Assembly (NCBI RefSeq): GCF_003605575.1
Contig: NZ_QKNY01000006.1
Coordinates: 1-64,000 of the forward strand
Origin: Halonotius aquaticus
Lineage (GTDB): Archaea > Halobacteriota > Halobacteria > Halobacteriales > Haloferacaceae
Reading direction: 5' to 3'
Length of the DNA: 64,000 nucleotides
The notes beneath the pieces were generated by a model. That model saw nothing but the letters and a program-made list of their open reading frames with translations, was not told the origin of the DNA and ran no database searches. Position 1 is the first letter of the stretch. Each line of letters begins with the position of its first letter. The position numbers and the translations under genes were made by a program. Below are positions 9,124-16,897 of the stretch, one piece after another.

Positions 9124-10125
9124 CTATAGATCCAATTCGGCAAGCAGCCGCGCTGTAATCACCTGTTCGACGATCTCCAGCAGGCTGTCGTCGTTGGTCG
9201 TGAAATCCGCGAAGAGGCCTAGCGGGATCTCGCCGCCGGCAACGTCGTGGTGGCCGCCCGCGCTGCCGACATCGGCGAACGTTTTCCGAAGGACATCGCC
9301 GACGTGGATCCGTGGATCGGGCGACCGCGCCGAGAGGTGGATCGACTCGTCGATGATCCCGAAGACGATCACCGTCTCGACGCCCTCCAGCGTGGCGAGG
9401 TAGTCCGCAGCCTGCGGGACGGCGTCGCGCTCGCTCGTCCGGCCGACGTGGGAAATGAGCACTGCCGAGGTCGTCGTCCGGTTCGTGATCGCCGTCGCAA
9501 TCGCATCCAGCGTCGCCCCGGAGACCGACGGCGTCGACAGCGTCTGCAGCAGATCGAGATCCGCGTGATCGTGGAGGAAGCCCGCGGCGTCGTACTCGGC
9601 GGCGGTCGCTCCGCGCAGGAAATTTAGTGTTTCCCGCCGGATGGCGAACAGCAGCGCGGTCGCCAGCATGTCCTCGACTTCCATGTCGAGAGCCTCGACG
9701 TATTCGGCGAGGATCGTCGCCGCCGCACCCAACTCCTCGCGGTGGTCGACGAATCGGGCGTCGATGTCCTCTGCGGGGTGATGGTCGATCACGATATCGA
9801 TGGCTGTCTCCGGGAGGACGTTGTTGTTCGCGCCCGGCGTCGAGTGATCGACGAACGCGACGAGGGAGTCCTCGGAGCGTTCCTGTAGTGCGGCGGCATC
9901 GAACGGTTTGAGATCGATTTCGAGCAGATTGACGAACGCGCGGTTCTCTTGGTGGGAGATGTCGCCGCTGTAGAGGATGTTTCGCTCGTCGATCCCGGCG
10001 TCGGCGGCGATCCGGCCCAACGCGAGCGCGCTGGCGAGACAGTCCGGGTCGGGGTTGTTGTGGCAGACGATGTTGAGTTCGCTGCCGTCGGCAAGGAGGT
10101 GGTGGAGGTCGTGGACAGAACTCAT
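9124..10125 (-). CDS. DHH family phosphoesterase (RecJ/Nrn-like)
   Basis: Mn-dependent phosphoesterase of the DHH/DHHA1 superfamily, 333 aa. Metal-binding motifs: HNNPDPD at 22-28, DHSTP at 93-97 and DHHP at 114-117. The C-terminal DHHA1 signature GGHHDVAGGEI is near residue 290. Size and architecture match nanoRNase/oligoribonuclease- or c-di-AMP/pAp-phosphatase-like proteins rather than full RecJ; the exact substrate is uncertain. It is divergent from the AbrB gene at 10222. A second, different DHH protein lies at 45117-46349. Confidence 0.9.
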   Translation of the reverse strand: MSSVHDLHHLLADGSELNIVCHNNPDPDCLASALALGRIAADAGIDERNILYSGDISHQENRAFVNLLEIDLKPFDAAALQERSEDSLVAFVDHSTPGANNNVLPETAIDIVIDHHPAEDIDARFVDHREELGAAATILAEYVEALDMEVEDMLATALLFAIRRETLNFLRGATAAEYDAAGFLHDHADLDLLQTLSTPSVSGATLDAIATAITNRTTTSAVLISHVGRTSERDAVPQAADYLATLEGVETVIVFGIIDESIHLSARSPDPRIHVGDVLRKTFADVGSAGGHHDVAGGEIPLGLFADFTTNDDSLLEIVEQVITARLLAELDL

Positions 10126-10221
10126 TGGTTCGTTTTCCGGTGCTACACACTTAGGAATAGGTAGCGTTCTACCGAGTCACCCAGGGCAACGTATTTTGAG
10201 TTGCCACCTGAACCGCGATCT

Positions 10222-10470
10222 ATGCCCCGCAAGATCGAGCGTGAGACAACGATTACTGAGCAGTTCTCGGTGACGATCCCGCCCGCGGTGCGACGCGCGG
10301 CTGGGGTCGAAGCCGGCGACACGATTCGCTGGCAGGTTGATGACGACGGCTCGCTCTCGGTCGAACACCGCCGGCAGCAGTACGGTGCGTTCGACGATCT
10401 GAATGCTGTGGACATTGGTGAGTCGACAGATGCTGCTAACGATCACGACCTCGGCAGTCGAGAGTTTTGA
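10222..10470 (+). CDS. AbrB/SpoVT-type DNA-binding regulator
   Basis: 82-aa SpoVT-AbrB swapped-hairpin DNA-binding protein: RETTITEQFSVTIPPAVRRA followed by the GDTIRWQVDDDG strand is typical. Such proteins act as transition-state regulators or as antitoxins paired with VapC. No PIN-domain toxin is adjacent, so it looks like an orphan regulator. The ATG at 10222 is preferred over a TTG at 10201, which adds only seven residues. It borders the AT-rich island downstream. Confidence 0.85.
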   Translation: MPRKIERETTITEQFSVTIPPAVRRAAGVEAGDTIRWQVDDDGSLSVEHRRQQYGAFDDLNAVDIGESTDAANDHDLGSREF

Positions 10471-10550
10471 CGGCTAAAATTGGTATTGACTCTCGGTAGC
10501 GTGGCTATGGGCCGGTAATTATAACTCGTTCAGTTGTACATAACAGTCAT

Positions 10551-11460
10551 ATGAGAACTCGGCGCGCTGTCCTCTCAGTTATCGGGATGGCCGCATTCGC
10601 GGGCTGTTCGAGTCAGGCCACGGATACAACCGACCAAGCCGCAGAGCGGGAGCTTTCGATTGCGTTTGACGGACTAGGCAAATACGAAGAAAAAGTAAGA
10701 AACGCCGAACCACTAGAAGAAGCCAGCCTCGAAGTCACCGTCGACGACGTACACCAAATGCTGGAAGAAACCGATTCAGCAATGGAAGAAGCCGAACAAA
10801 TCGCATACTTCGCAGAAACAGTAAACGACGAAGACCTACACAGCATCCTCCAAGAATACCACCTAGAAAAAAACAAGTACAGAAAACCAAGTCGTCGTCA
10901 ACCAAAACCATCACTTCGGCGGTAATGCAGGCAACGTCAACGAAATCTACACCGTCAAAAACGGAAATCTTCAAAGCCAACCAATACTCCAAACAGACCT
11001 CCTAGTCAAAACAGAAAAAGGAGACACCATCCACAAACCCGGACAACAAACACCACAAGAACTCAAAGCACAACGAAACGACGACCGATACACACGAATG
11101 GTAGCACAAGATTACGATGCTCTCACGGATAGAATACGATCTGGAAGAGAGGATGGAGGTACGGATGAAGAAGTCCAAGACTTTAGACAATTAATAATGT
11201 CGAAATGGAGCAGTGCTCTGTTTGGAACCGGGAATGAAGCAAATCTAATACCATACGGTGGAGAAAGCTCAAATCTGGTTTTCGATGCGATGTATAACGA
11301 TGGGAATACAGAAGCATTAGTTGAGTTGAACCAAGCATATGCTGAATCAGATTTCGTAGGATCAGACCAAGTCGTGTCAGCACAGTACACAGGAAACGGT
11401 TGGCAGTTTGAAGCCCACCCAGACTATGAAATGGGAGAAAAACTCCCAGCCAACCAATAA
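10551..11460 (+). pseudogene. Frameshifted lipoprotein gene in AT-rich island
   Basis: Two reading frames read as one protein. The first (10551-10925) starts with a Tat-like MRTRRA, a hydrophobic stretch and a lipobox AGCSS, so the product would be a membrane-anchored lipoprotein. At an A7 tract (10867-10873) the sequence shifts frame: dropping one A joins ...QEYHLEK to TSTENQVVVNQNHHF, and this second frame then runs without a stop to 11460, including the part starting with ATG at 11098. The joined product would be about 302 aa. No known domain is recognised. Codon use and base composition are AT-richer than the neighbours, suggesting acquisition. The shift could be a real mutation, a homopolymer sequencing error or slippery expression. 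Confidence 0.7.
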
Positions 11461-11469
11461 TTTATTTTC

Positions 11470-11798
11470 TTAATTCCAGTTTCTGTCCTCCCAGACATCA
11501 ATCGGATTTCTAACCTCACCTTCTAAATCTCCTGGGAAGTTTTGGAATAGTTGGTTGTGTGGTATTCCGGTGGTGGTGTATTGTTCGATGGCTTGGTAAC
11601 TGCTTTTCTGCATGGCAGGCTCTGTTACATGTTCTACCTTGAATGGGTCGTAGTTGTTTGTACCTGCGATTATGTAGTCTGGCCCGTACTTCTCAAACCT
11701 ACCGGGTTGTTCCACTCCCGTTGGAATCCGTAGTTGCAGCTGTACCGGTTGTAACCCGCCGACCGGTCAAAGCCCGCCCAGTTTGTTCCGACGGGGAT
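11470..11798 (-). pseudogene. Decayed gene remnant, convergent with the lipoprotein gene
   Basis: The 3' part reads as a protein-like frame ending DVWEDRNWN at 11470, rich in Tyr and Asn (YGPDYIIAGTNNYDPFK). Upstream, near 11695-11702, the protein-like signal moves to another frame reading IPVGTNWAGFDR, then YNRYSCNYGF and WNNPVG. Adding one T in a short T tract would join the two as NPVG-FEKYGPDY. A stop at 11799-11801 closes the frame and no credible start is found beyond it, so the 5' end is missing or further shifted. The family is not recognised. Shares the low-GC composition of the gene it faces. Confidence 0.5.
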
Positions 11799-11937
11799 CT
11801 AACTGTTGGGATATGCTACAGAGGCTGTGACGCTGAGCGCGTTGGTACTCTATTCGGGAGATGAAACCGTTCTGTTCGTCACTCATAGAGACACGCGTCA
11901 CTCCAAGTGACTGGTGTTGAGTACGGCTCGCGCTCGT

Positions 11938-12660
11938 TCAGTACGTTTCTCGATCCGATCCGATTTTCGTCCCGTCGGGTCGCTTCTGTCCCTCTGAATC
12001 GTGAACGACGACGCCGTCGACATCGCGGGATTCGTAGTTCTCTCGCACGGCGATTGCCTCCTCGATCTCGCGGATCGCCCGCTCTTTGAGCGCGGCCGCT
12101 AACTCCTTGGCCTCACTCCGCGAAATATCGCGGCCCAGGCCTTCACACTCGTGGGCGCGAACCATGCCCTCGCCGTCAACAGCTTCACCCATCGGTTGGC
12201 TCGTCCCGCCGAGAGCGACGCTGAAGGGGTACGTCTTGCAGATCAGCGGGCGGTCGTCGTGGACGCCGCAGTGGCCGGTGCCGTCGTCGCGTTCCTCGTA
12301 GAACGTACAGTCGCCGCAGGCGTCGGTCTGGAGGGCCCACTCGAATGTCTCGCCTGCGGTGGCTTCCGCGCCATCTTCCTCATCCAGTCCGTACGGCATC
12401 GGCCGCGCTACATCGCGCCAGTCGTAGTCGCCGGCGTCCTGCAACTCGCGGATTTCGTCGGGAAAGACGGTCGCCGTGTGGGGTTCGCGGTCAGTGGCGT
12501 CAGCCTCTTTCTTTTCTTCGTCGCCATCGCTGTCAGGGTCGTAGCCCTTGCAACACGCGCCACAGCGCGTACACTCGAAGCCAATCGACTCGATGGCGTC
12601 GGCGAGGTCGTCGACCGCAAGCGAGCAGGCGCGGTCGAGTTCAGTTTCGAGGCTGTCCAT
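11938..12660 (-). CDS. YkgJ family cysteine-cluster protein
   Basis: 240-aa protein of the YkgJ (CxxCxxCC, formerly UPF0153) family of putative Fe/Zn-chelating proteins. The hallmark C30-x2-C33-x2-C36-C37 occurs in CTRCGACCKG, followed by later conserved cysteines in DACGDC, GHCGVH and the RPLICKTYPF motif. Function is unknown; related proteins are thought to bind a metal or Fe-S cluster. Its ATG overlaps the stop of the upstream radical SAM gene by one base (TGATG on the minus strand), so the two are translationally coupled and likely work together. An acidic insertion lies at about 43-60. Confidence 0.9.
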   Translation of the reverse strand: MDSLETELDRACSLAVDDLADAIESIGFECTRCGACCKGYDPDSDGDEEKKEADATDREPHTATVFPDEIRELQDAGDYDWRDVARPMPYGLDEEDGAEATAGETFEWALQTDACGDCTFYEERDDGTGHCGVHDDRPLICKTYPFSVALGGTSQPMGEAVDGEGMVRAHECEGLGRDISRSEAKELAAALKERAIREIEEAIAVRENYESRDVDGVVVHDSEGQKRPDGTKIGSDRETY

Positions 12661-14387
12661 CAGTCGGAGGGCTGACTCGCCCCCGAGCCGGTCGTCACAA
12701 ACGCCGAGAGGTCGATCTCGCCGCCGACGGCCTCAGGGGTTTCGTAGGGCCGGTTGACGACGAGGTCGCCGGCGCGCTGTTTGCCGATTCCCGGCAGGGC
12801 TTCGAGTTCGGTCATGCTCGCGCTGTTGATATCCAGCGGGTACGGAACCGCTGTCACCGACCGGTAGCCGTGATCGACGATGACGGCATCGACTGTCTGG
12901 CCGAGCGGTCGTTCCTCGGGGAATCCGACGAGCAGTGGGTAGGTGCCCAGTTGCCGGCCGAACGTGCGGCCGTCCTCGTGGTATTCGAGATGCACGTCCG
13001 GCAGGACGGTGCCAGCGGGCGCAACACGCTCCAGCATCGGCTGGTCGATAGTCTCCCGAACCTCCTGTTTGTAGGATTTGAACAGCTCCTTGTGCTCCTC
13101 GGCGATGGCCGCGCCGGTGTCGGACATGTCGGTACCCTCGAAGGCCATCACCTGGCGGATGTTGATGCGGCGGAGCATCAACCCCTCGTCGTAAACGCGC
13201 TGGAGGAACGCCCGGTTGTGGTCGTAGGTTGCGCGGCGTTCCTCTTGGAGGCCGTGCAGCAGATTGATTCCAGGCAACAGTTTCGGCAGGCGATTCCCTG
13301 CGTCGTCGCCGTGGGTCGGTGCGTCGCTGGCGTCCTCGCCGGGTCGCCAGCCGGCCTCCTCGTTGACGATTTTGACCGCCTGAAAGCACTCCTCGGCGGT
13401 GACGTTGAGGTTGTTGGCCTCTTGGACGACGGGATCGGCGGACTCCAAGCCGAAAGCGGCGGTGTCGCCGGGCGTGTTGTGCTCGGCGATGATGCGAATC
13501 CCCTCGCGGCTTTTTTCCGGCCACTCGACAATCGTGATCGGGTTCATATTGTCGAGGTGCAGCGTTTCGAGGTCGGGCGCAACCTCTCGAATCCCGCTGT
13601 AGAGCCGCCGAAGCGCGTCAGGGTTGGGGGCCTCACCGTCGCCGCCGAAGGCGAGGATGTCGGCCTGCCGGCCGAGCCGGAAGTGTTTGACGCCGTAGTC
13701 AGATAGGGTGTCGACCTCGTCGACAACGGCGTCGGCCGTGCGGAAGGCGGGATTCCCATAGAGAGGTTCGGTACAGAACGAACAGCGGTAGGCACAGCCC
13801 CGGGAGGTTTCCATCTCACAGATCAGGTGATCCGGGTGGTTGGGATGCTGCTCGACGATGAACGCGCCGTCGGGGGCCCACCGGCTGAGTTCGTCGTTGT
13901 CGCGCATCCGGTTGTTGAACCCTTCTAACCCGGAGTCGACGAGATCGTAGGCGGCCGCCTCAACGTCACCTTTGGCAACGAAATCGAAGTCGAGATCCTT
14001 CCGTTCGGTTTCGGTCGCGCCGGCGTTCTCGTCGCCGACGCCAAACTTGACGGGGCCGCCCATGAGCGAGGTGCCCTCGGCGACCCATGCGAGTTCCTTG
14101 ACTTCCTCGGGTTCGGCTGGCGTCCCACCAACGTAGCTGCCGGGGACGGTCATCCCGCCGACATAGATCATGAGGTCGGCGTCGGCGACCGCGTTCCATT
14201 TTTGCTTATTGTCGCGGAGTTCGTCAATCGTGTGGTAGGTGATCTGCGATTGGGGGACGCCAGCGTCGACGAGCGCGCCGGCGGTAAAGCGCGGATACGT
14301 CGAGATGTAGGGTGGCACGCCGAAATGTGCCGGCTCGTCGACGTAGCCGTCGACGATGGTAACGGCGAGCTCCGAGGGCCGAGTCAT
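12660..14387 (-). CDS. Radical SAM protein with C-terminal HhH domain
   Basis: 575-aa radical SAM enzyme. The 4Fe-4S cluster cysteines are C198-x3-C202-x2-C205 (GCAYRCSFC). The N-terminal 190 residues look like a B12-binding-type or Rossmann-like domain without the DxHxxG motif, and residues about 519-560 form a helix-hairpin-helix (INSASMTELEALPGIGKQRA), as in ComEA-like or nucleic-acid-binding modules. The combination suggests a nucleic-acid-linked modification, for example an RNA methylthiolation-like or repair reaction, but the substrate is not known. Coupled to the downstream YkgJ gene by a one-base overlap. Confidence 0.88.
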   Translation of the reverse strand: MTRPSELAVTIVDGYVDEPAHFGVPPYISTYPRFTAGALVDAGVPQSQITYHTIDELRDNKQKWNAVADADLMIYVGGMTVPGSYVGGTPAEPEEVKELAWVAEGTSLMGGPVKFGVGDENAGATETERKDLDFDFVAKGDVEAAAYDLVDSGLEGFNNRMRDNDELSRWAPDGAFIVEQHPNHPDHLICEMETSRGCAYRCSFCTEPLYGNPAFRTADAVVDEVDTLSDYGVKHFRLGRQADILAFGGDGEAPNPDALRRLYSGIREVAPDLETLHLDNMNPITIVEWPEKSREGIRIIAEHNTPGDTAAFGLESADPVVQEANNLNVTAEECFQAVKIVNEEAGWRPGEDASDAPTHGDDAGNRLPKLLPGINLLHGLQEERRATYDHNRAFLQRVYDEGLMLRRINIRQVMAFEGTDMSDTGAAIAEEHKELFKSYKQEVRETIDQPMLERVAPAGTVLPDVHLEYHEDGRTFGRQLGTYPLLVGFPEERPLGQTVDAVIVDHGYRSVTAVPYPLDINSASMTELEALPGIGKQRAGDLVVNRPYETPEAVGGEIDLSAFVTTGSGASQPSD

Positions 14388-14497
14388 ATCACGCTGTTCG
14401 GCGTCAAGCGGCTAAAGCCGTGTGATCCGGCCTGCAGGTGTGCCGCTTCCACCAGCGTGCCACGTGATTTAACTTCATGGCAGCCCTCCCTTCTGGT

Positions 14498-14656
14498 ATG
14501 CCTGAAACCGTCGAAGTCGAATGCGACAACGGGGACTGCGAACTCGATATGTTCGAAGTCCACTACACCTACGACGTGCCTGACGACCACGGGGTCGATG
14601 ATCTCAGCTGTCCGTACTGCGCCGACAGCGCGAGCCTCTCGGAGATCGTCCTATGA
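14498..14656 (+). CDS. Small zinc-ribbon-like protein (52 aa)
   Basis: A 52-aa frame with an ATG at 14498 and stop TGA at 14654. It contains paired cysteines C9-x4-C14 and CPYC (C38, C41), which together could bind one zinc. The stop overlaps the ATG of the following Hsp20-like gene (ATGA), so the two are translationally coupled. Composition is acidic, as in the neighbours, and the Cys spacing argues against chance. Small haloarchaeal zinc-finger proteins of this size are common and mostly uncharacterised. No function can be assigned. Confidence 0.75.
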   Translation: MPETVEVECDNGDCELDMFEVHYTYDVPDDHGVDDLSCPYCADSASLSEIVL

Positions 14657-15141
14657 CCCGGCTGGAAACCTACGGCCGGGAGGCCCTCAACACGGTGCTG
14701 GAACGGATCGGCCGCGGCGTCAGCCAGGTGCAGTCCCGCAAGCCGCTCTCGTATGATCTCTTGGAGAGCGACACCGAATATCTCGTCGTCTTTGACGCGC
14801 CGGGCGCGACCGCTGAGGATGTTCAGGTGCAGTTCGTCGACGGCGAACTTGAGGTGCGGATCGACCGCTTCCGAGCGTTCCACAAGGGCTTCGAGATGCG
14901 GTTCCCCGGTCGCGGGCTGACGCTTTCGGGGACGGCGACGCTGCCCGACGCCGCCAGCGTCACCGGTAGTGAGACGACCCCGGATGCGACACTGACCCAG
15001 GATGGAACCCTCCATGTGACGATCCCGAAAGCTGCCTCAGCGCACACGGTTGCCGTCGAAGACGACGACACCACCCGCGACGAGCAGTCCGGCGACACGG
15101 GCGACGACGACACCCCCGACAACCACACAGACGACGCCTAA
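14653..15141 (+). CDS. Hsp20/alpha-crystallin-like protein (GvpH-like)
   Basis: 162 aa. Residues about 30-125 form an alpha-crystallin-like beta sandwich: EYLVVFDAPGATAEDVQVQ is the typical sHsp strand pair and GTLHVTIPK corresponds to the GxLxVxIPK end strand. The C-terminus is an acidic disordered tail. Divergent enough that it may be a specialised member, as in haloarchaeal GvpH or sHsp paralogs. The start overlaps the stop of the 52-aa zinc-ribbon gene by four bases. A second, more canonical Hsp20 is at 40994. Confidence 0.8.
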   Translation: MTRLETYGREALNTVLERIGRGVSQVQSRKPLSYDLLESDTEYLVVFDAPGATAEDVQVQFVDGELEVRIDRFRAFHKGFEMRFPGRGLTLSGTATLPDAASVTGSETTPDATLTQDGTLHVTIPKAASAHTVAVEDDDTTRDEQSGDTGDDDTPDNHTDDA

Positions 15142-15418
15142 CAACGTCTCTGCGTGGTGGGGCCCTCTGTATCGTCTGTTTCTCTCGTTCCATGGGCGCA
15201 GCCTGCCGAACTGCGCAGCATGGTTGAGCCGCCGTGGGCAGTGTTGGTCTGAATCAATCAGTCCGCTACAGAGAGCTACATATACATACGAAACGTCCAG
15301 TAGTTGCTGATATTTAGTTACGTACAACCGCTGTTTTCGCCAATACGTTTTTACATTTCAACCAACAACGTAGCGATGAACTGAACCCTCATTGCAAGCG
15401 ATCCGTTCCACACTAGCC

Positions 15419-15742
15419 ATGAAAGACCTCACCGCGTTTCAGCGAGACCTCTTGTACGTCATTGCGAGCCTCGATGACCCATACGGACTCGGGATCAAGG
15501 AGGAACTTGAATCGTACTACGACGACGATGTCAACACCGGACGTGTCTACCAGAATCTCGGGAAACTGGTCGACAGCGGCTACGTCCAAAAGGACGCCAT
15601 CGACAAGCGAACCAACTCCTACACGCTCACCGCAAGCGCCACTACCGCGATAGATGATCGCCAGGCGTGGGAGAGCAAACAGGTGCGGCGGATCGACGCC
15701 GGCGACCCAACCCCGTCGCCGGAGGCTGAAACCCACTCGTAG
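15419..15742 (+). CDS. PadR family transcriptional regulator
   Basis: 107-aa winged-helix protein: FQRDLLYVIASLDDPYGLGIKEEL is the first helix and HTH of PadR proteins, and GRVYQNLGKLVDSGYVQK is the recognition helix with wing. It likely regulates transcription as a dimer; its ligand and targets are unknown. The ATG at 15419 is used; an upstream in-frame TTG at 15392 adds nine poorly matching residues. A TATA-like tttttaca at about 15348-15355 precedes it. Its stop abuts the convergent Nudix gene. Confidence 0.88.
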   Translation: MKDLTAFQRDLLYVIASLDDPYGLGIKEELESYYDDDVNTGRVYQNLGKLVDSGYVQKDAIDKRTNSYTLTASATTAIDDRQAWESKQVRRIDAGDPTPSPEAETHS

Positions 15743-16342
15743 CTACACCGGAAGATCGGCGTCGGCGTCGACGACCCGGTCGGCCTCCGGGGGGATCTCC
15801 CAGTCGGTCGTGAGCTCTAGCAGTTGCGCCAGCATGCGGCCGGTCGCCCCCCAGACGGTGTAGCCAGCCACGTGGAAGAAGTGAATCCGGATCGGCCCGT
15901 AGTGTGGGTGATCGCGGTGTTCTGACTCGTAGTTCGAGCGGTCGATGAGTGCGGCGACCGGCAGCCGAACGATCTCGGCGACCTCGTACTCGTCGGGGGT
16001 GTACTCCCGATCGGGTATCCGGCCAACGAAGGGGCGGACGATGTATCGGGTGACCGTTTCGATGTCGTCGATCCTGCCGACGACATCGGCTTCATCGGGT
16101 CGAAGCCCGATCTCCTCGTCGGCCTCTCGGAGGGCGGTGGCTTGGAGATCCGCATCCGACGGCTCGCGGCCCCCGCCCGGAAAGCTCATCTGGCCGGGGT
16201 GGTCGCCAAGCTGCTCAGAGCGTTTGGTGAAGAGGATCGCCGGCTCGCCGTCTTGGTCGATGATCGGCGCGAGCACCGCAGCCTCCTTTGCGGGGTCGGC
16301 GATCGCCGACGGCGTATACTGAGCCACCCCCGTCAGATCCAT
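15743..16342 (-). CDS. Nudix hydrolase, probable CoA pyrophosphatase
   Basis: 199-aa Nudix enzyme. The Nudix box is complete (G-x5-E-x7-RE-x2-EE-x-G, with R72, E73, E76 and E77 visible), and upstream lies the UPF0035 signature RSEQLGDHPGQMSFPGG that marks NUDT7/NUDT8/YeaB CoA and acyl-CoA pyrophosphatases. It would cleave CoA or derivatives to 3',5'-ADP and phosphopantetheine. Converges on padR with no gap between stops. Shares strand and short spacing with the hypothetical gene at 16367. Confidence 0.92.
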   Translation of the reverse strand: MDLTGVAQYTPSAIADPAKEAAVLAPIIDQDGEPAILFTKRSEQLGDHPGQMSFPGGGREPSDADLQATALREADEEIGLRPDEADVVGRIDDIETVTRYIVRPFVGRIPDREYTPDEYEVAEIVRLPVAALIDRSNYESEHRDHPHYGPIRIHFFHVAGYTVWGATGRMLAQLLELTTDWEIPPEADRVVDADADLPV

Positions 16343-16366
16343 ATCTATTCTTGCAGGGCAGTCCTC

Positions 16367-16861
16367 TTAGTCCTGCGGGAGCAGCGGTGTCAGCGACGCT
16401 CTGATCGCGTCGGTTTCGACAGCGGCCCACGCTTCGAGGTCGTAGCTCACATCCAGCAGTGCCGCGGCGCGGTCGGCGTCATCGGCGGCGACGGCCTCGT
16501 CGGCTTCGGCTTCAAGCCGGGTTTGCACCTGTTCGGCCAGTCGATCGCGGTCGACAGATCGTGTCTCGTAGTCGAGAATATGGGGTAGATCCTCGGCGTT
16601 CGGCGGCAACGTCGGAAACGCCGCCGGCCCGACCGTGAGCAACGACTCGCTGTCAGCGTCGCTCGCGTCGCTCGATGTGGGCGCGTACTCGACGAGCACA
16701 TACTCGGTGATTGCGGTCTCGATGGCGTCGGTGACGGCTGCGTCGTCAACGGCTGCCCCCTGTTTGAATGCTAACTCGGTGAGGGCTTGGGAGAGTTCCT
16801 CCCGCGTCAATGCGCCAAAGAGGTCGACGACGCCGGCGAGTTCGTCACCTGTCGCGGTCAT
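16367..16861 (-). CDS. Conserved haloarchaeal hypothetical protein (DUF7109-like)
   Basis: 164-aa soluble acidic, mostly helical protein. It begins with a region resembling a small winged-helix (VVDLFGALTREELSQALTEL), followed by DAVTDAIETA and a C-terminal helical half. I believe the family is a haloarchaea-restricted DUF (DUF7109), but this is from memory of its style rather than a search. No catalytic motif, signal or membrane segment. It lies between the Nudix and glycosyltransferase genes on the same strand (gaps 24 and 36 bp), so it is probably cotranscribed. Confidence 0.7.
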   Translation of the reverse strand: MTATGDELAGVVDLFGALTREELSQALTELAFKQGAAVDDAAVTDAIETAITEYVLVEYAPTSSDASDADSESLLTVGPAAFPTLPPNAEDLPHILDYETRSVDRDRLAEQVQTRLEAEADEAVAADDADRAAALLDVSYDLEAWAAVETDAIRASLTPLLPQD

Positions 16862-16897
16862 ACCACGCTGGTGTCGCTGCTGTCATTTGAGTCTACC

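Noticed and set aside
12345-13706. 453-codon frame antisense to the radical SAM gene
   Set aside because: No conserved domain; the opposite strand carries CxxxCxxC and HhH motifs.
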